Assembly: GCA_016713725.1 (NCBI GenBank)
Contig: JADJOO010000020.1
Location: 32,928 to 96,927 of the forward strand
Source of the DNA: Pseudomonadota bacterium
GTDB lineage: Bacteria > Pseudomonadota > Gammaproteobacteria > Steroidobacterales > Steroidobacteraceae
Direction of reading: 5' to 3'
DNA length: 64,000 bases
A model generated the notes under the pieces. That model saw only the letters and a list, made by a program, of their open reading frames with translations. It was not told the origin of the DNA and ran no database searches. The position numbers and the translations under genes are program-made. Positions 29,716 through 39,898 of the stretch are shown here, in pieces (position 1 is the first letter of the stretch; each line of letters opens with the position of its first letter).

Positions 29716-30130
29716 AGGCAGGACCGTCTTCCTGAGTCGGCGTGTCGGTTCGGCATTGAACCTGAACGTGCACATCCACCCTGACGCAGTCGATCACCCG
29801 CTACCGCTCCTGCTATCCGCGGGCTCCTGGATTCCGCTGATAACACCTTAATGAAGCGCGCGCCCGAACCCGCGCCGCCGGCCAACGCGCGGTAAAGGTC
29901 GACGTAACCGACCACGCGCGCGACTTGCGACTGCGCGAGCTCGATTCCCGATGCGAGGTTGATCAGCATCGGCGAGCGTGGCCAGCTTTGCGTCGTCAAC
30001 GGGATGTCCAGGGATTTCCGGGACTTCGACATCGAGACAACCGAGCGGTTGCTTGAGTGCATGCAGGCCATGACGCGGGTGCTCGACGCGCCGGCGGCTG
30101 GAAAGTGACGCAACGATCGACGCCGCGACC
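29716..30130. other. Gene-poor stretch with fragments of an efflux locus
   Basis: No intact gene is seen. On the minus strand between about 29850 and 29985 the reading LASGIELAQSQVARVVGYVD followed by LYRALAGG resembles the C-terminal helix of NodT/OprM-type outer-membrane efflux proteins. On the plus strand 29960-30107 reads ISIGERGQL, MSRDFRDFDIE and LLECMQAMTRVLDAPAAGK before a stop, like the C-terminus of a short regulator. The two fragments lie in opposite directions and overlap slightly. They may be relics of a deleted efflux operon. Confidence 0.35.
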
Positions 30131-32718
30131 TCACGCCGGATCGTTGCGTTCGTCCAGCAGCTCCTTCAGCCGGTATAGCACGTCGAGGGCCGCGCGCGGA
30201 CTGAGCGACTCGGGGTCGACGCCCTCGAGCATCCTGCGCAGCACGGATTCGGTTTCGTTCTCCGGCATCGACAATGCCAGCTCCTGCTGCGGCGTCGGCG
30301 GCCTGGTCGCGTGCTCGCGCTCTTCCAGGTCGTGCAGGTACCGACGGGCTTCCCCAATGACGGGCTTCGGCACGCCTGCCAGGCGTGCGACCTGCAGTCC
30401 GTAGCTCTGGTTGGCCGGGCCCTCCTTGACGGCGTGCAGGAAGACGAGCTGGTCCCCGTGCTCCGTGGCGTCCAGATGGACGTTGGCGCAAGCGGGCAGT
30501 TCGTCCCCGAGCGCGGTCAGCTCGAAGTAGTGCGTCGCGAACAGTGTGAACGCACCGATTTCGCGTCCCAGGTGCCGGGCGCACGCCCACGCCAGCGACA
30601 GGCCATCGAACGTGCTGGTGCCGCGACCAATCTCGTCCATCAGGACCAGGCTGTGGCGCGTGGCGTTGTTCAGGATGTTCGCGGCCTCGGTCATCTCGAC
30701 CATGAACGTCGAACGGCCGCCAGCGAGATCATCTGCTGCGCCGATACGCGTGAAGACGCGATCGACCGGTCCGATGCGTGCGGACTCCGCCGGCACGAAG
30801 CTGCCGATGCCGGCGAGGATGACGATCAGCGCCGCCTGCCGCATGTAGGTTGATTTGCCGCCCATGTTCGGGCCCGTCACGATCAGCATGCGACGTCCAT
30901 CGCGCAGGTCCAGGTCGTTCGGCACGAACGGACCGTCGATGTGCTGCTCGACCACCAGGTGCCGCCCGCCTCGGATGTCGATGCGTGATTCCTCGCAGAG
31001 TTCGGGCCGCGCCAGTCGCAGCGAGATGGCACGCTCGGCGAGATTGCCGATCACGTCGAGCGCGGCGAGCGCTGCGGCCATCGCCTGCAATGCCGGCAAC
31101 GTCTCGGTGAGTGTGTCGAGCAACCCCTCGTAGAGTTCGCGTTCGCGGGCCATGGCGCGATCGCGTGCCCCCAGCACCTTGTCCTCGAACGACTTCAGTT
31201 CGCTCGTGATGTAGCGTTCGGCGTTCTTGACCGTCTGTCGCCGCACCCAGTCGGCCGGTACACGGTCGGCCTGGCTGCGGCTCACCTCGATGAAGTAGCC
31301 CTGCACGCGGTTGTAGCCGAAGCGCAGGTTCTGGAAGCCGGTGCGTTCGCGTTCGCGCGCTTCCAGGTCGAGCAGCGCTTCGTCGCTGTGCTCGCTGATG
31401 CGGCGAAGTTCGTCGAGGCAGGCGTCGAATCCGGTGGCAAAGACACCACCTTCGCGCAGCAGCGTGGGTGGCGTTTCGATCAGCGCCTGCAGCAGATGCT
31501 GGTAAATCGCGGGATGCGTGCCGACGCCCGCGGCCAGGCGCTGCAGCAGCGGGGCGTCCAGTGTCGCGAGTTGCGTCTGCAGTTCAGGCAGGCAACCCAG
31601 GGCTGCGCGCAGCTGCGACAGGTCGCGGGGCCGTGCAGACCGCAGCGCCACGCGCGCGAGGATACGTTCGACGTCTCCAACCTTGCGCAGCAGGGCGTGC
31701 AACGACGAATGCGAACCTGCATCGAGCAGTGTCTCGATCGCCTGCAGCCGCAGCATGCGCGGCTCGACGCCACGCAGTGGACGCTGGATCCAGCGCCGCA
31801 GTTCGCGTCCGCCCATCGCCGTGGCCGTGCGATCGAGCACGCCGATCAACGTGCTGTCGCTGCGGCCCGACAGGCTGCTGTCGAGTTCCAGGTTACGACG
31901 CGTCGCCGCATCGAGCAGCAGGCTGTCTTCGCGCAACTCGGTGCGAATTCCGCGCAGGTGGGGGAGGGCAGACTTCTGGGTTTCGCGGACATAATTGAGC
32001 AGGCAGCCCGCCGCACCAATCGCGAGTGATTGGCCGGCGAGGCCGAAACCCGCGAGATCGCGCGTACCGAACTGGTCGCACAATTGCCGCTCGGCGCTGC
32101 CCGCTTCGAAGTGCCACGGCGGGCGCTGTCGCACGCAGATGTCGCCGCGACCCTGCAGCCGTTGCAGCGCGTTCTCGGGAACGAGCAGTTCCGCCGGGCG
32201 GAGTCGTTCCAGCTCTGCGGCGAGCGCTTCCTCGCCCGCGGCCTGCAAGGCGTGAAAGCGCCCGCTCGGAGCTCCAGCCAGGCGAGGCCAAAGCCGTCTG
32301 CGCCGGGGGAGATGGCTGCCAGCAGCGTGTCGCGACGTTCCTCGAGCAATGAGTCGTCGGTGACTGTGCCGGGCGTGACGACACGCACCACCTGACGTTC
32401 GACCGGGCCCTTTGCTTTGGCTGGGTCGCCGACTTGTTCGCAGATCGCGACTGACTCGCCCTTGCGCACGGCACGCGCGAGGTAGTTGTCGAGCGTCTGC
32501 ACCGGCACGCCCGCCATCGGAATTGGCTCACCACCGGACGTGCCGCGGGCCGTCAGCGTGATATCGAGCAGTCGCGAGGCCTTGCGGGCGTCGTCGAAGA
32601 ACAGCTCGTAGAAGTCGCCCATGCGGTAGAACAGGAGCACGTCCGGGTACTGCGCCTTGATGCGCAGGTACTGGGTCATGACGGGGGTGTTGGGCGGAGA
32701 TTTGAGCTGTTCGGTCAC
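30131..32718 (-). CDS. mutS: DNA mismatch repair protein MutS (frameshifted)
   Basis: Mismatch recognition ATPase of about 862 residues. The N-terminal mismatch-binding motif (FYRMGDFYELF) is in one frame, from GTG 32718 to near 32245. The rest is in another frame and carries the connector, clamp and ATPase domains with Walker A GPNMGGKST, DEIGRGTSTFDG and ATHYFEL. One missing base near 32245 (after LELRAGAFT) joins the two. The gene is transcribed away from an acyl-CoA dehydrogenase gene. mutS lies near the recA block in many gammaproteobacteria. Confidence 0.93.
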
Positions 32719-32847
32719 GCTGCGGGATTCTAGCCTTTTGCCCGGTCGGTCAGCGAACGAGCGCGTGCACGGCGGGCACGCTGCATCGGTTCGCCCCGAA
32801 TGGGTCAAACTAGGACGCCCGGCCGTACTGGCCCGCGAGGATTCCGC

Positions 32848-34684
32848 ATGCGCAAGACGATCGACTTCCTGCTCAACGACTGGCTCGACGTGGCGTCGCT
32901 GGTCGAGCGGTCGCGGTACAGCGAACACAGCCGCGAAACCTTCGAGTCGGTGCTCGATACCTGCCAGCGCATTGCGGAAGAGAAGTTCGCGCCGTTCAAC
33001 CGGCTCGTCGACGTGCAGGAACCGCGCCTCGAAAACGGGGTTGTCATCCTGCCGCAGTGTGCCTATGACGCGGCACGGGCCTACGTCGACTCTGGAATGC
33101 TTGCGGCAACGCAGGACTACGACGTCGGCGGCATGCAGCTGCCCTATGTGGTCGAACTGGCCGCCAATGCTTTTTTCGCCAAGGCAGGGGTCGGCCTCGG
33201 CGGCGGCGGCATGCTCACGGTCGGCAACGCCAACCTGCTGCTGGCGCACGGGACTCCGCGGCAGAAGGCCGTATTTGCGCAGCAGGAAATCGACGGCAAG
33301 TGGTTCGGCACCATGTGCCTGTCGGAGCCGCAGGGCAGGCTCGAGCCTGTCCGACATCCTGACGCGCGCGACTCCCGACGGCGACGATTTTGCCCAGGAC
33401 GAACTCGGACCGCGTTACCGGCTCACCGGCAACAAGATGTGGATCAGCAACGGCGAGCACGACCTGTCCGAAAACATCGTGCACCTCGTGCTGGCCAAGA
33501 TTCCCGCCGCGGATGGCAAGCTGGTGCCGGGCGCCAAGGGCATTTCGCTGTTCATCGTGCCGAGGTTGCTGGCCAATGCTGCCGGTGAACTCACTGGCGA
33601 ACGCAATGATGTCGCACTCGCGGGCCTCAATCACAAGATGGGTTGGCGCGGACTGCCGAACACGCTGCTCAATTTCGGCGAGGGCACGTTCCCGGTGGGC
33701 GGTCGTCCCGGCGCTGTCGGCTACCTTGTGGGCCGACCCGGTGACGGCCTCAAATGCATGTTCCACATGATGAACGAGGCCCGCATCGGTGTCGGGCTCG
33801 GTGCCGTGGGTATCGGCTACGCGGGCTACGAGGCGAGCCTCGATTACGCCCGCAATCGCAAGCAGGGGCGTCCGTCGACACCGGCTGGCAAAGATCCCGC
33901 ATCGCCACCCGTGAGAATCATCGAGCACGCCGACGTGAAACGGATGCTGCTCGCGCAGAAGTCATACGTGGAAGGCGGGCTGGCGCTCGAACTCTATTGC
34001 GGCCGGTTGGTCGACGAGGCGAGGACGGGACCCACCGGGAGCGTCGCTGCGATCAAGGCACTGCTCGAGATCCTGACGCCGATCGCGAAGAGCTGGCCAA
34101 GCGAATGGTGCCTGGAGGCGAACAACCTCGCGATCCAGGTGCACGGTGGCTACGGCTATACGCGCGATTTCCCGGTGGAGCAGTACTGGCGCGACAATCG
34201 CCTCAACATGATTCACGAGGGGACGCACGGCATCCAGGGGCTGGATCTGCTGGGACGCAAGGTGCTGATGGACGACGGCAGGGCGCTCGGCCTGCTGGCA
34301 CATCGCATCGGCCAGACCGTGCAGCAAGCTGGGGAGCACGCCGAGCTGAAGAGCGAATCCGCCGCGGTTGCGCGCGGACTGCAGACATTGCTGGATGCGA
34401 CCCGTGCGGCGTGGAGCACGCATCAGCCCGATGAGGCACTGGCGAACGCGACCCCGTACCTGCAGGCGTTCGGCCACGTCGTCGTGGCGTGGCTCTGGCT
34501 CGACGTTGCTTGCGCAGCGGTCGTGGCCGCTGCCGGCAGGGACGACGGCTTCCTGCGTGGCAAGCTGCAGGCGGCGCGCTATTTCTTCGACTTCGAACTG
34601 CCCAGGATCGACGCGTGGCTGGCCGTGGTTGCAGCGCGAAATCCGACATGCCGTGAAATGCAGGATGCCTGGTTCGAGACCTGA
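32848..34684 (+). CDS. Acyl-CoA dehydrogenase, large form (frameshifted)
   Basis: A flavoprotein of about 611 residues with the acyl-CoA dehydrogenase order: N-terminal helical domain, beta domain around GTMCLSEPQ and AGSSLSDI, ARIGVGLGAVG in the C-terminal helical domain, IQVHGGYGYTRDFPVEQYWRD-type signature (here split), and a C-terminal extension typical of the 600-residue group. One extra G near 33337 splits it into two frames that join at EPQ-AGSS. It oxidises acyl-CoA to enoyl-CoA, passing electrons to ETF. The chain-length specificity is not clear. Confidence 0.88.
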
Positions 34685-34751
34685 GCGTTGCCTGTCGCAA
34701 AAGGCGCGCCACGGCACTCTGGTGTGGCTAAAATCACCGGCTGAAAGTCCG

Positions 34752-34769
34752 GCGGCGCCCGGGCGCCGC
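34752..34769. other. 18-bp perfect palindrome upstream of a periplasmic protein gene
   Basis: GCGGCGCCCGGGCGCCGC is fully self-complementary and lies 53 bases before the ATG at 34823. No T-run follows, so it is not a typical terminator for the preceding dehydrogenase gene. It could be an operator or a leader hairpin. Confidence 0.4.
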
Positions 34770-34822
34770 GCGGGGATGGGCCGTGCGTTTTCCATCAAGC
34801 GACTAACTGGAGCAGTTCAACA

Positions 34823-35408
34823 ATGAAACTCGTCAAGCTGTCGATCGCGACCATTCTCCTGGCATGCGCTGCGGGTGGCGCGACTGCGGCATTCGCGGCA
34901 GACCCGGCGGCGGCTCCGAAAGGCGAAACGCTGGTCGCAACCGTCGAAGCGACCGCCGTCGTTACAGCGATCGATCAGTCGACGCGTGAAGTAACGCTGA
35001 AGCGGGAAGACGGCACCGAGGCCACTTTCGTTGCTTCCGAGGACGTCAAGAATCTCGCGCAGGTGAAGCCGGGTGACGTGCTGCACGTGGTGTACGGCGA
35101 AGCGCTGGCGTACGAAGTGAAGAAGGGCGGCACGACGGTGGGGCAGGTAACCGAAGTTGGCGGCGGTTCGGCCGAACTCGGCCAGATGCCGGCTGGTGCG
35201 CTGGTGCGCCAGACCACCGCGACCGTCGTGATTACGGCGATCGATGCCAAAGCGCCTTCGGTGACGTTCCATGGCCCCGCGGGCAACACGCGCACGATCA
35301 AGGTGCTGCATCCCGAGAAGACTCGAAGGCGTGAGCGTGGGTGACACGGTCGAACTGACCTTCACCGAGGCGCTTGCCATCGAGGTCGACGCAGCGCCCG
35401 CCAAATAA
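34823..35408 (+). CDS. Periplasmic protein with a duplicated domain (frameshifted)
   Basis: A signal peptide (LACAAGGATAAFAA) is followed by two similar halves. The first runs from about TAVVTAIDQSTREVTL to GDVLHVVYGEALAYEV, the second from TATVVITAIDAKAPSVTF to GDTVELTFTEALAIEV, an internal duplication of about 60 residues. The second half is broken near 35320 by one extra base; the other frame supplies LEGVSVGDTVELTFTEAL and the end AAPAK at 35408. The repeats look like small beta-barrels. The function is unknown. Confidence 0.65.
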
Positions 35409-35442
35409 GCTGGCGGCGTCAGCCGCGATCGACCCGCACACC

Positions 35443-35470
35443 AAAAAAAGCCGGGCCACGGGGCCCGGCT
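35443..35470 (-). terminator. Rho-independent terminator
   Basis: A GC-rich stem AGCCGGGCC / GGCCCGGCT (35449-35457 and 35462-35470) with a 4-base loop is followed, read on the minus strand, by seven T. It lies between the convergent ends at 35408 (plus) and 35505 (minus) and best serves the minus-strand DUF4136 gene, since no T-run follows on the plus strand. Confidence 0.8.
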
Positions 35471-35504
35471 TCGTCTCATCCCGCACGTGGCGGGACAACG
35501 ACCG

Positions 35505-36125
35505 CTACTTCTTCCCGGCCGGCACAACCGGGGCCGACTGGCCCGCGACGAACGGGTACTTGGCAAAGATCGCCGCGACGGCGTTCGTGATCGAGCCCTG
35601 CTTGTCCTCCATCATCTTGGACGTCACGACGTCCTCGAGTCCGCCCTGGAACACCGCCTGGCGCTTCTCACGGTCGATGACGTCCATGACCAGCGTGCCA
35701 ACGTTGTAGCGGCGCGTCGTCACTTCGGTACCGCCGTAGCCGTAGGCCCCGTACGGTGCGCCGCCCCAGCCGCGATACCCGAACGACGGGCCGTAATACG
35801 GCGCCGGCGTCGACTGGATGTCGGTTTTTTCTTCCAGCTTGCCCTTGAAGTTGAGGAGCAGGTCCGGGTTGTCCGACTTGGCATAGCCGCGCGATTCCAT
35901 TTCGCGTGACGCCGCCTGCTGCATCATCTGCTGGGCGATCGACTGGAACTCGGCAGGATTGCCGTCGGTGGTCGCGAGAAAGTTGTACGTCTTGTATTTG
36001 CCGAAATCGGCGGTGCGATCGTAGTCGCCGCGGACATCGGGACCGCTGGCGCAACCGCCGGCCAGCGCCGCCGCCGCCACGAGCGCGGCGACCAACGGCA
36101 TGCGGTTCAGTCGTGGATTGAACAT
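35505..36125 (-). CDS. DUF4136 family lipoprotein
   Basis: 206 residues: a lipoprotein signal ending in LAGGC (C25), the DUF4136 start DYDRTADFGKYKTYNF, and a tyrosine/glycine-rich central loop (PYYGPSFGYRGWGGAPYG). The C-terminal part contains a conserved AVAAIFAKYP. It is probably an outer-membrane or periplasmic lipoprotein. The function is unknown. It is followed upstream on the same strand by two related periplasmic protein genes. Confidence 0.83.
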   Translation of the reverse strand: MFNPRLNRMPLVAALVAAAALAGGCASGPDVRGDYDRTADFGKYKTYNFLATTDGNPAEFQSIAQQMMQQAASREMESRGYAKSDNPDLLLNFKGKLEEKTDIQSTPAPYYGPSFGYRGWGGAPYGAYGYGGTEVTTRRYNVGTLVMDVIDREKRQAVFQGGLEDVVTSKMMEDKQGSITNAVAAIFAKYPFVAGQSAPVVPAGKK

Positions 36126-36154
36126 GAATGGCTACCTCGCGGATTACTCGCCGA

Positions 36155-36625
36155 TTACTTGGCGAGCGGAATGCCCTGGATGCCCGGCAGGCGCAGCAGG
36201 GTATTGAGCTTGTTTTCGATCTGCACGAAACGCAGCACCCTCGTCGACGGCAACACCTTGTCCAGCTTCTTGGCGGTGCCCTTGACCAGCGCCGTCTCGT
36301 CGTCCTGCAGCTTGAACCAGTCCTTCATCAGTCCTTTGGCCGCGTCGTCGGTCATGGAATCGTAGTTCGACGAATACGCGTTGATGAGGTCGACGCCACG
36401 CTGTGTCAGCTTCTTGCGGTCGGCCTGGTAAGCATCGTAGAGGGGCGTGAAAGCGGCGAGCTGTGCGTCGTCGAGCGCCATCGCCTTCAGTACGACGGCA
36501 CGCTTGTCTGCCTGGATCTGCGCGATCAGCTGCTGCGAGTCGTCGTAGCTCGACTGTGCCTCGGCGGCGAACGGCGCCGCCACCAGCAGTGCAGTGACGG
36601 CAAGGGCGATCCTGAAATTCTTCAT
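36155..36625 (-). CDS. Helical periplasmic protein, Spy/LTXXQ-like, copy 1
   Basis: A 156-residue exported protein: a signal peptide to about AEAQ, then a long helical region with QADKRAVVLKAMALDDAQLA and LYDAYQADRKKL. The next gene upstream encodes a similar protein, so this is a tandem duplication. Composition and all-helical fold suggest a Spy-like periplasmic chaperone or stress protein, which is inference from pattern only. Confidence 0.6.
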   Translation of the reverse strand: MKNFRIALAVTALLVAAPFAAEAQSSYDDSQQLIAQIQADKRAVVLKAMALDDAQLAAFTPLYDAYQADRKKLTQRGVDLINAYSSNYDSMTDDAAKGLMKDWFKLQDDETALVKGTAKKLDKVLPSTRVLRFVQIENKLNTLLRLPGIQGIPLAK

Positions 36626-36659
36626 GTAGAAACTCCGAGCAATTCTGGTTTATCGAAAT

Positions 36660-37143
36660 TTATTGCGCGAGCGGAATGAGGCCGTAGAATTCGCGACGGA
36701 TCATGTTTTCGAGACGGGTCTCGACCTGCGCGTAGCGCAGCGCTTTTACCGGCGGCAGCACCTTGGCGGCCTTCTTCGTGTAAGTCTGCTTGAGGGTCTC
36801 GCGGTCCTTCTCGATCCGCATCTTGGTCTTCAGCATCTCCGCGGCGTCGGCATCGGTAATCGTGCCGTACTTGGCGACGTATTCGTCGACCAGCGCGAGA
36901 AACTCGTCGTTGATTTTCTTGGCCTTGCCTTCGTATTCGTCGTAAACCGGCCAGAAGGCGCGGCTCTCGGCATCCGTGAGCTCGAGGTTTTTCGCGTACA
37001 CCGCGCGCTTGTCGGTCATGACCTGCTGGAGGAGATACCTGCTCGTCCGCCTTGACGCTCTGCGTCGCAGGAGCGGCCTGCGCGTTGGTCAGGACGGGAA
37101 AGGCAGCGACGGCGAGCGCCACTGCAAGCGAAGCGATTTTCAT
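36660..37143 (-). CDS. Helical periplasmic protein, Spy/LTXXQ-like, copy 2 (frameshifted)
   Basis: A signal peptide (MKIASLAVALAVAAFPVLTN) and a short linker are in one frame; after about 37040 a second frame reads LLQQVMTDKRAVYAKNLELT and FWPVYDEYEGKAKKIND to the end LIPLAQ. One missing or extra base joins them to about 160 residues. It matches the downstream paralogue in the DKRAV region, the FWPVYDEY segment and the terminus (RLENMIRREFYGLIPLAQ against NTLLRLPGIQGIPLAK). Confidence 0.6.
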
Positions 37144-37234
37144 GGTTTCTGCCTGTTTGTCGGGTGATCCAAGACTCCGCCTGCAAGCTAGCGACGGCGC
37201 GCCGCTGCCGGCAAGTGGCCGGTAGAATTGTCGC

Positions 37235-37738
37235 ATGACGGCTCCCACCGATGTAGACCTGCAGCGCCTGGCCGGGTCCCTAGGCGACCGCCTGCTCGCC
37301 CGGAGTGCAACCCTGGTCACGGCCGAATCCTGCACCGGCGGCTGGATCGCCAAAGCGTGCACCGACGTGGCCGGCAGTTCGCGGTGGTTCCAGGGCGGGG
37401 TGGTTGCCTGTTCGAACGACCTCAAGGCTGCCTTCCTTGGCGTGCCCGAGGACCTGCTGACGCGGCATGGTGCCGTCAGCAGGCCCGTCGTGAGCGCGAT
37501 GGCAGCGGGGGTCCTCGCTCGTACCGGCAGTGACGTGGCCGTCGCCGTGAGCGGCGTGGCCGGCCCCGACGGCGGCACGGCCGACAAACCCGTGGGGACG
37601 GTCTGGCTGGCCTGGGCCTGGCGCGAACAGGACGGTTCATTGCGAACCGAGACACGTCGCGAACGGTTCCCGGGCGGGCGCGACGAAGTGCGGCGCCGGA
37701 CGGTCCGGTGCGCGTTGGAGCGGCTGCTCGCCGAATGA
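37235..37738 (+). CDS. pncC: Nicotinamide-nucleotide amidohydrolase PncC (CinA C-terminal domain)
   Basis: A 167-residue single-domain CinA-C protein with the motifs TAESCTGGWIA and GVAGPDGGTADKPVG. It converts nicotinamide mononucleotide to nicotinate mononucleotide, recycling NAD by-products. The position just before recA is the same as in E. coli. Its stop overlaps the next start (ATGA at 37735-37738), so it is coupled to thpR. Confidence 0.93.
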   Translation: MTAPTDVDLQRLAGSLGDRLLARSATLVTAESCTGGWIAKACTDVAGSSRWFQGGVVACSNDLKAAFLGVPEDLLTRHGAVSRPVVSAMAAGVLARTGSDVAVAVSGVAGPDGGTADKPVGTVWLAWAWREQDGSLRTETRRERFPGGRDEVRRRTVRCALERLLAE

Positions 37739-38318
37739 GCGACCGGCTCTTTTTCGCGCTCTGGCCCGATCCGCCGTGCTGCCGGCGCTGCGTGCGCGCA
37801 TCGATGAGATCGCGGCCTCGATCCAGGGCAAGCCGCAGCGCCCCGACCAGTGGCACGTCACGCTCGAATTCCTGGGCCAGGTTCCCCATGAACGTCGGCA
37901 TTTGTTGCAAGCTGCCGCCGACCGTGTGCGCAGATCGCCCGTCACGATCGAGTTCGACCCGGTCGAGCACTGGCGCCAGCCGCAGGTCGTGTGTCTTGTG
38001 GCGAGTCGTGTGCCAAAGGCGCTCGCAGCGCTCGTCACGCAGTTGCAGGCGGAGCTCGCCGCGGCAGGCATCGCAAGCGAGGCACGACCGTTCCGCCCAC
38101 GTGACGCTTGCACGCAAGTACGATCAGCCGCGGATTCGCTGCTCGAGCCACCGCTTTCGTGGCGTGCCGACGGCTTTGCGCTCGTGCGCTCCGTGACCGA
38201 TCCGGCAGGCTCACGCTATGAGCCTCTGCACTGGTGGAATCACGCGGTCGACGGTGGCCGAGAATCCGGTGATTCCGGGCAATTTTTCGGACCGCCTGCG
38301 GGCAGGGCTGTGGAATAA
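37735..38318 (+). CDS. thpR: RNA 2',3'-cyclic phosphodiesterase ThpR (several frameshifts)
   Basis: The 2H phosphoesterase fold is recognisable: RLFFALWPDP at the start, the first HxT motif in QWHVTLEFLG and the second in HVTLARKYDQ. Three frame changes are needed: near 37773 (missing base), near 38098 and near 38130, where the second HxT motif lies in a third frame before the sequence returns to LLEPPLSWRADGF. The true stop may be before 38318. The enzyme opens 2',3'-cyclic phosphates on RNA. The repeated shifts point to poor local sequence quality. Confidence 0.8.
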
Positions 38319-38323
38319 TGCAG
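38308..38323 (+). promoter_or_regulatory. Probable LexA (SOS) box upstream of recA
   Basis: CTGTGGAATAATGCAG matches the gammaproteobacterial LexA consensus CTGT-N8-ACAG with one mismatch (G for A in the right half). It lies 69 bases before the recA start, the usual place, and overlaps an AATAAT that could be the -10 box. Confidence 0.5.
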
Positions 38324-38346
38324 CCATTCCGCTGATCTCCTTTCAC

Positions 38347-38366
38347 GAGCCGGGCTAGCCCGGTTC
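38347..38366. other. Hairpin in the recA leader
   Basis: CCGGGCTAGCCCGG (38350-38363) is a perfect palindrome, extended by two further pairs on each side around one G-T wobble. No T-run follows, so it is not an obvious terminator. It lies between the SOS box and the recA start and would fold in the mRNA leader. Confidence 0.4.
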
Positions 38367-38391
38367 TCACGCCTGACTCACGAGCAACGCA

Positions 38392-39400
<1,009 letters not shown>

Positions 39401-39420
<20 letters not shown>

Positions 39421-39898
39421 GCCAGGGGCGGCGGCAGAGGCGGATCAACGCACCGTCCAGACCGCGGCCTACGCCCTGCTCGCGGGGCGTGACTTCAGCC
39501 GCCACGAGCTGACCGAGCGCCTGCTCCGCAAGGGGTATGGCGCTGCGGTAGTCGAGGCGGCGGTGGCCGCTATCGTGCAGGAAGGGTTCCTGCGCGAAGA
39601 ACGGTTTGCCGAACAGTTCGTTACTCAGCGTGCGGGGCGAGGGCAGGGGCCGCTGCGCGTCCGTTCGGGTCTGCGCGAGCGCGGCGTCGAACCCGAAACG
39701 ATCGACCAGGCGATCGACGCCACGGAGACGGACTGGATCCAGGCGGCCCGGGAAGCCCGCCGCCGCAAGTTCGGGTTGTCGCCTCCAGCCGACTACCGTG
39801 AACGTGCAAAACAGGCACGCTTCCTCCAATATCGCGGGTTTTCTTCGGACCAGATCCGGGCCGCCCTTGGCCCCGGCGAAGACGACCCAGACCTATGA
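39401..39898 (+). CDS. recX: Regulatory protein RecX
   Basis: A 165-residue helical RecX protein with the repeats YALLAGRDFSRHELTERLLR and FVTQRAGRGQGPLRVRSGL. RecX binds and limits the RecA filament. GTG 39401 lies inside the recA end; a later start cannot be excluded, but the overlap fits translational coupling. Its stop overlaps the ATG of alaS (ATGA at 39895-39898). Confidence 0.9.
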
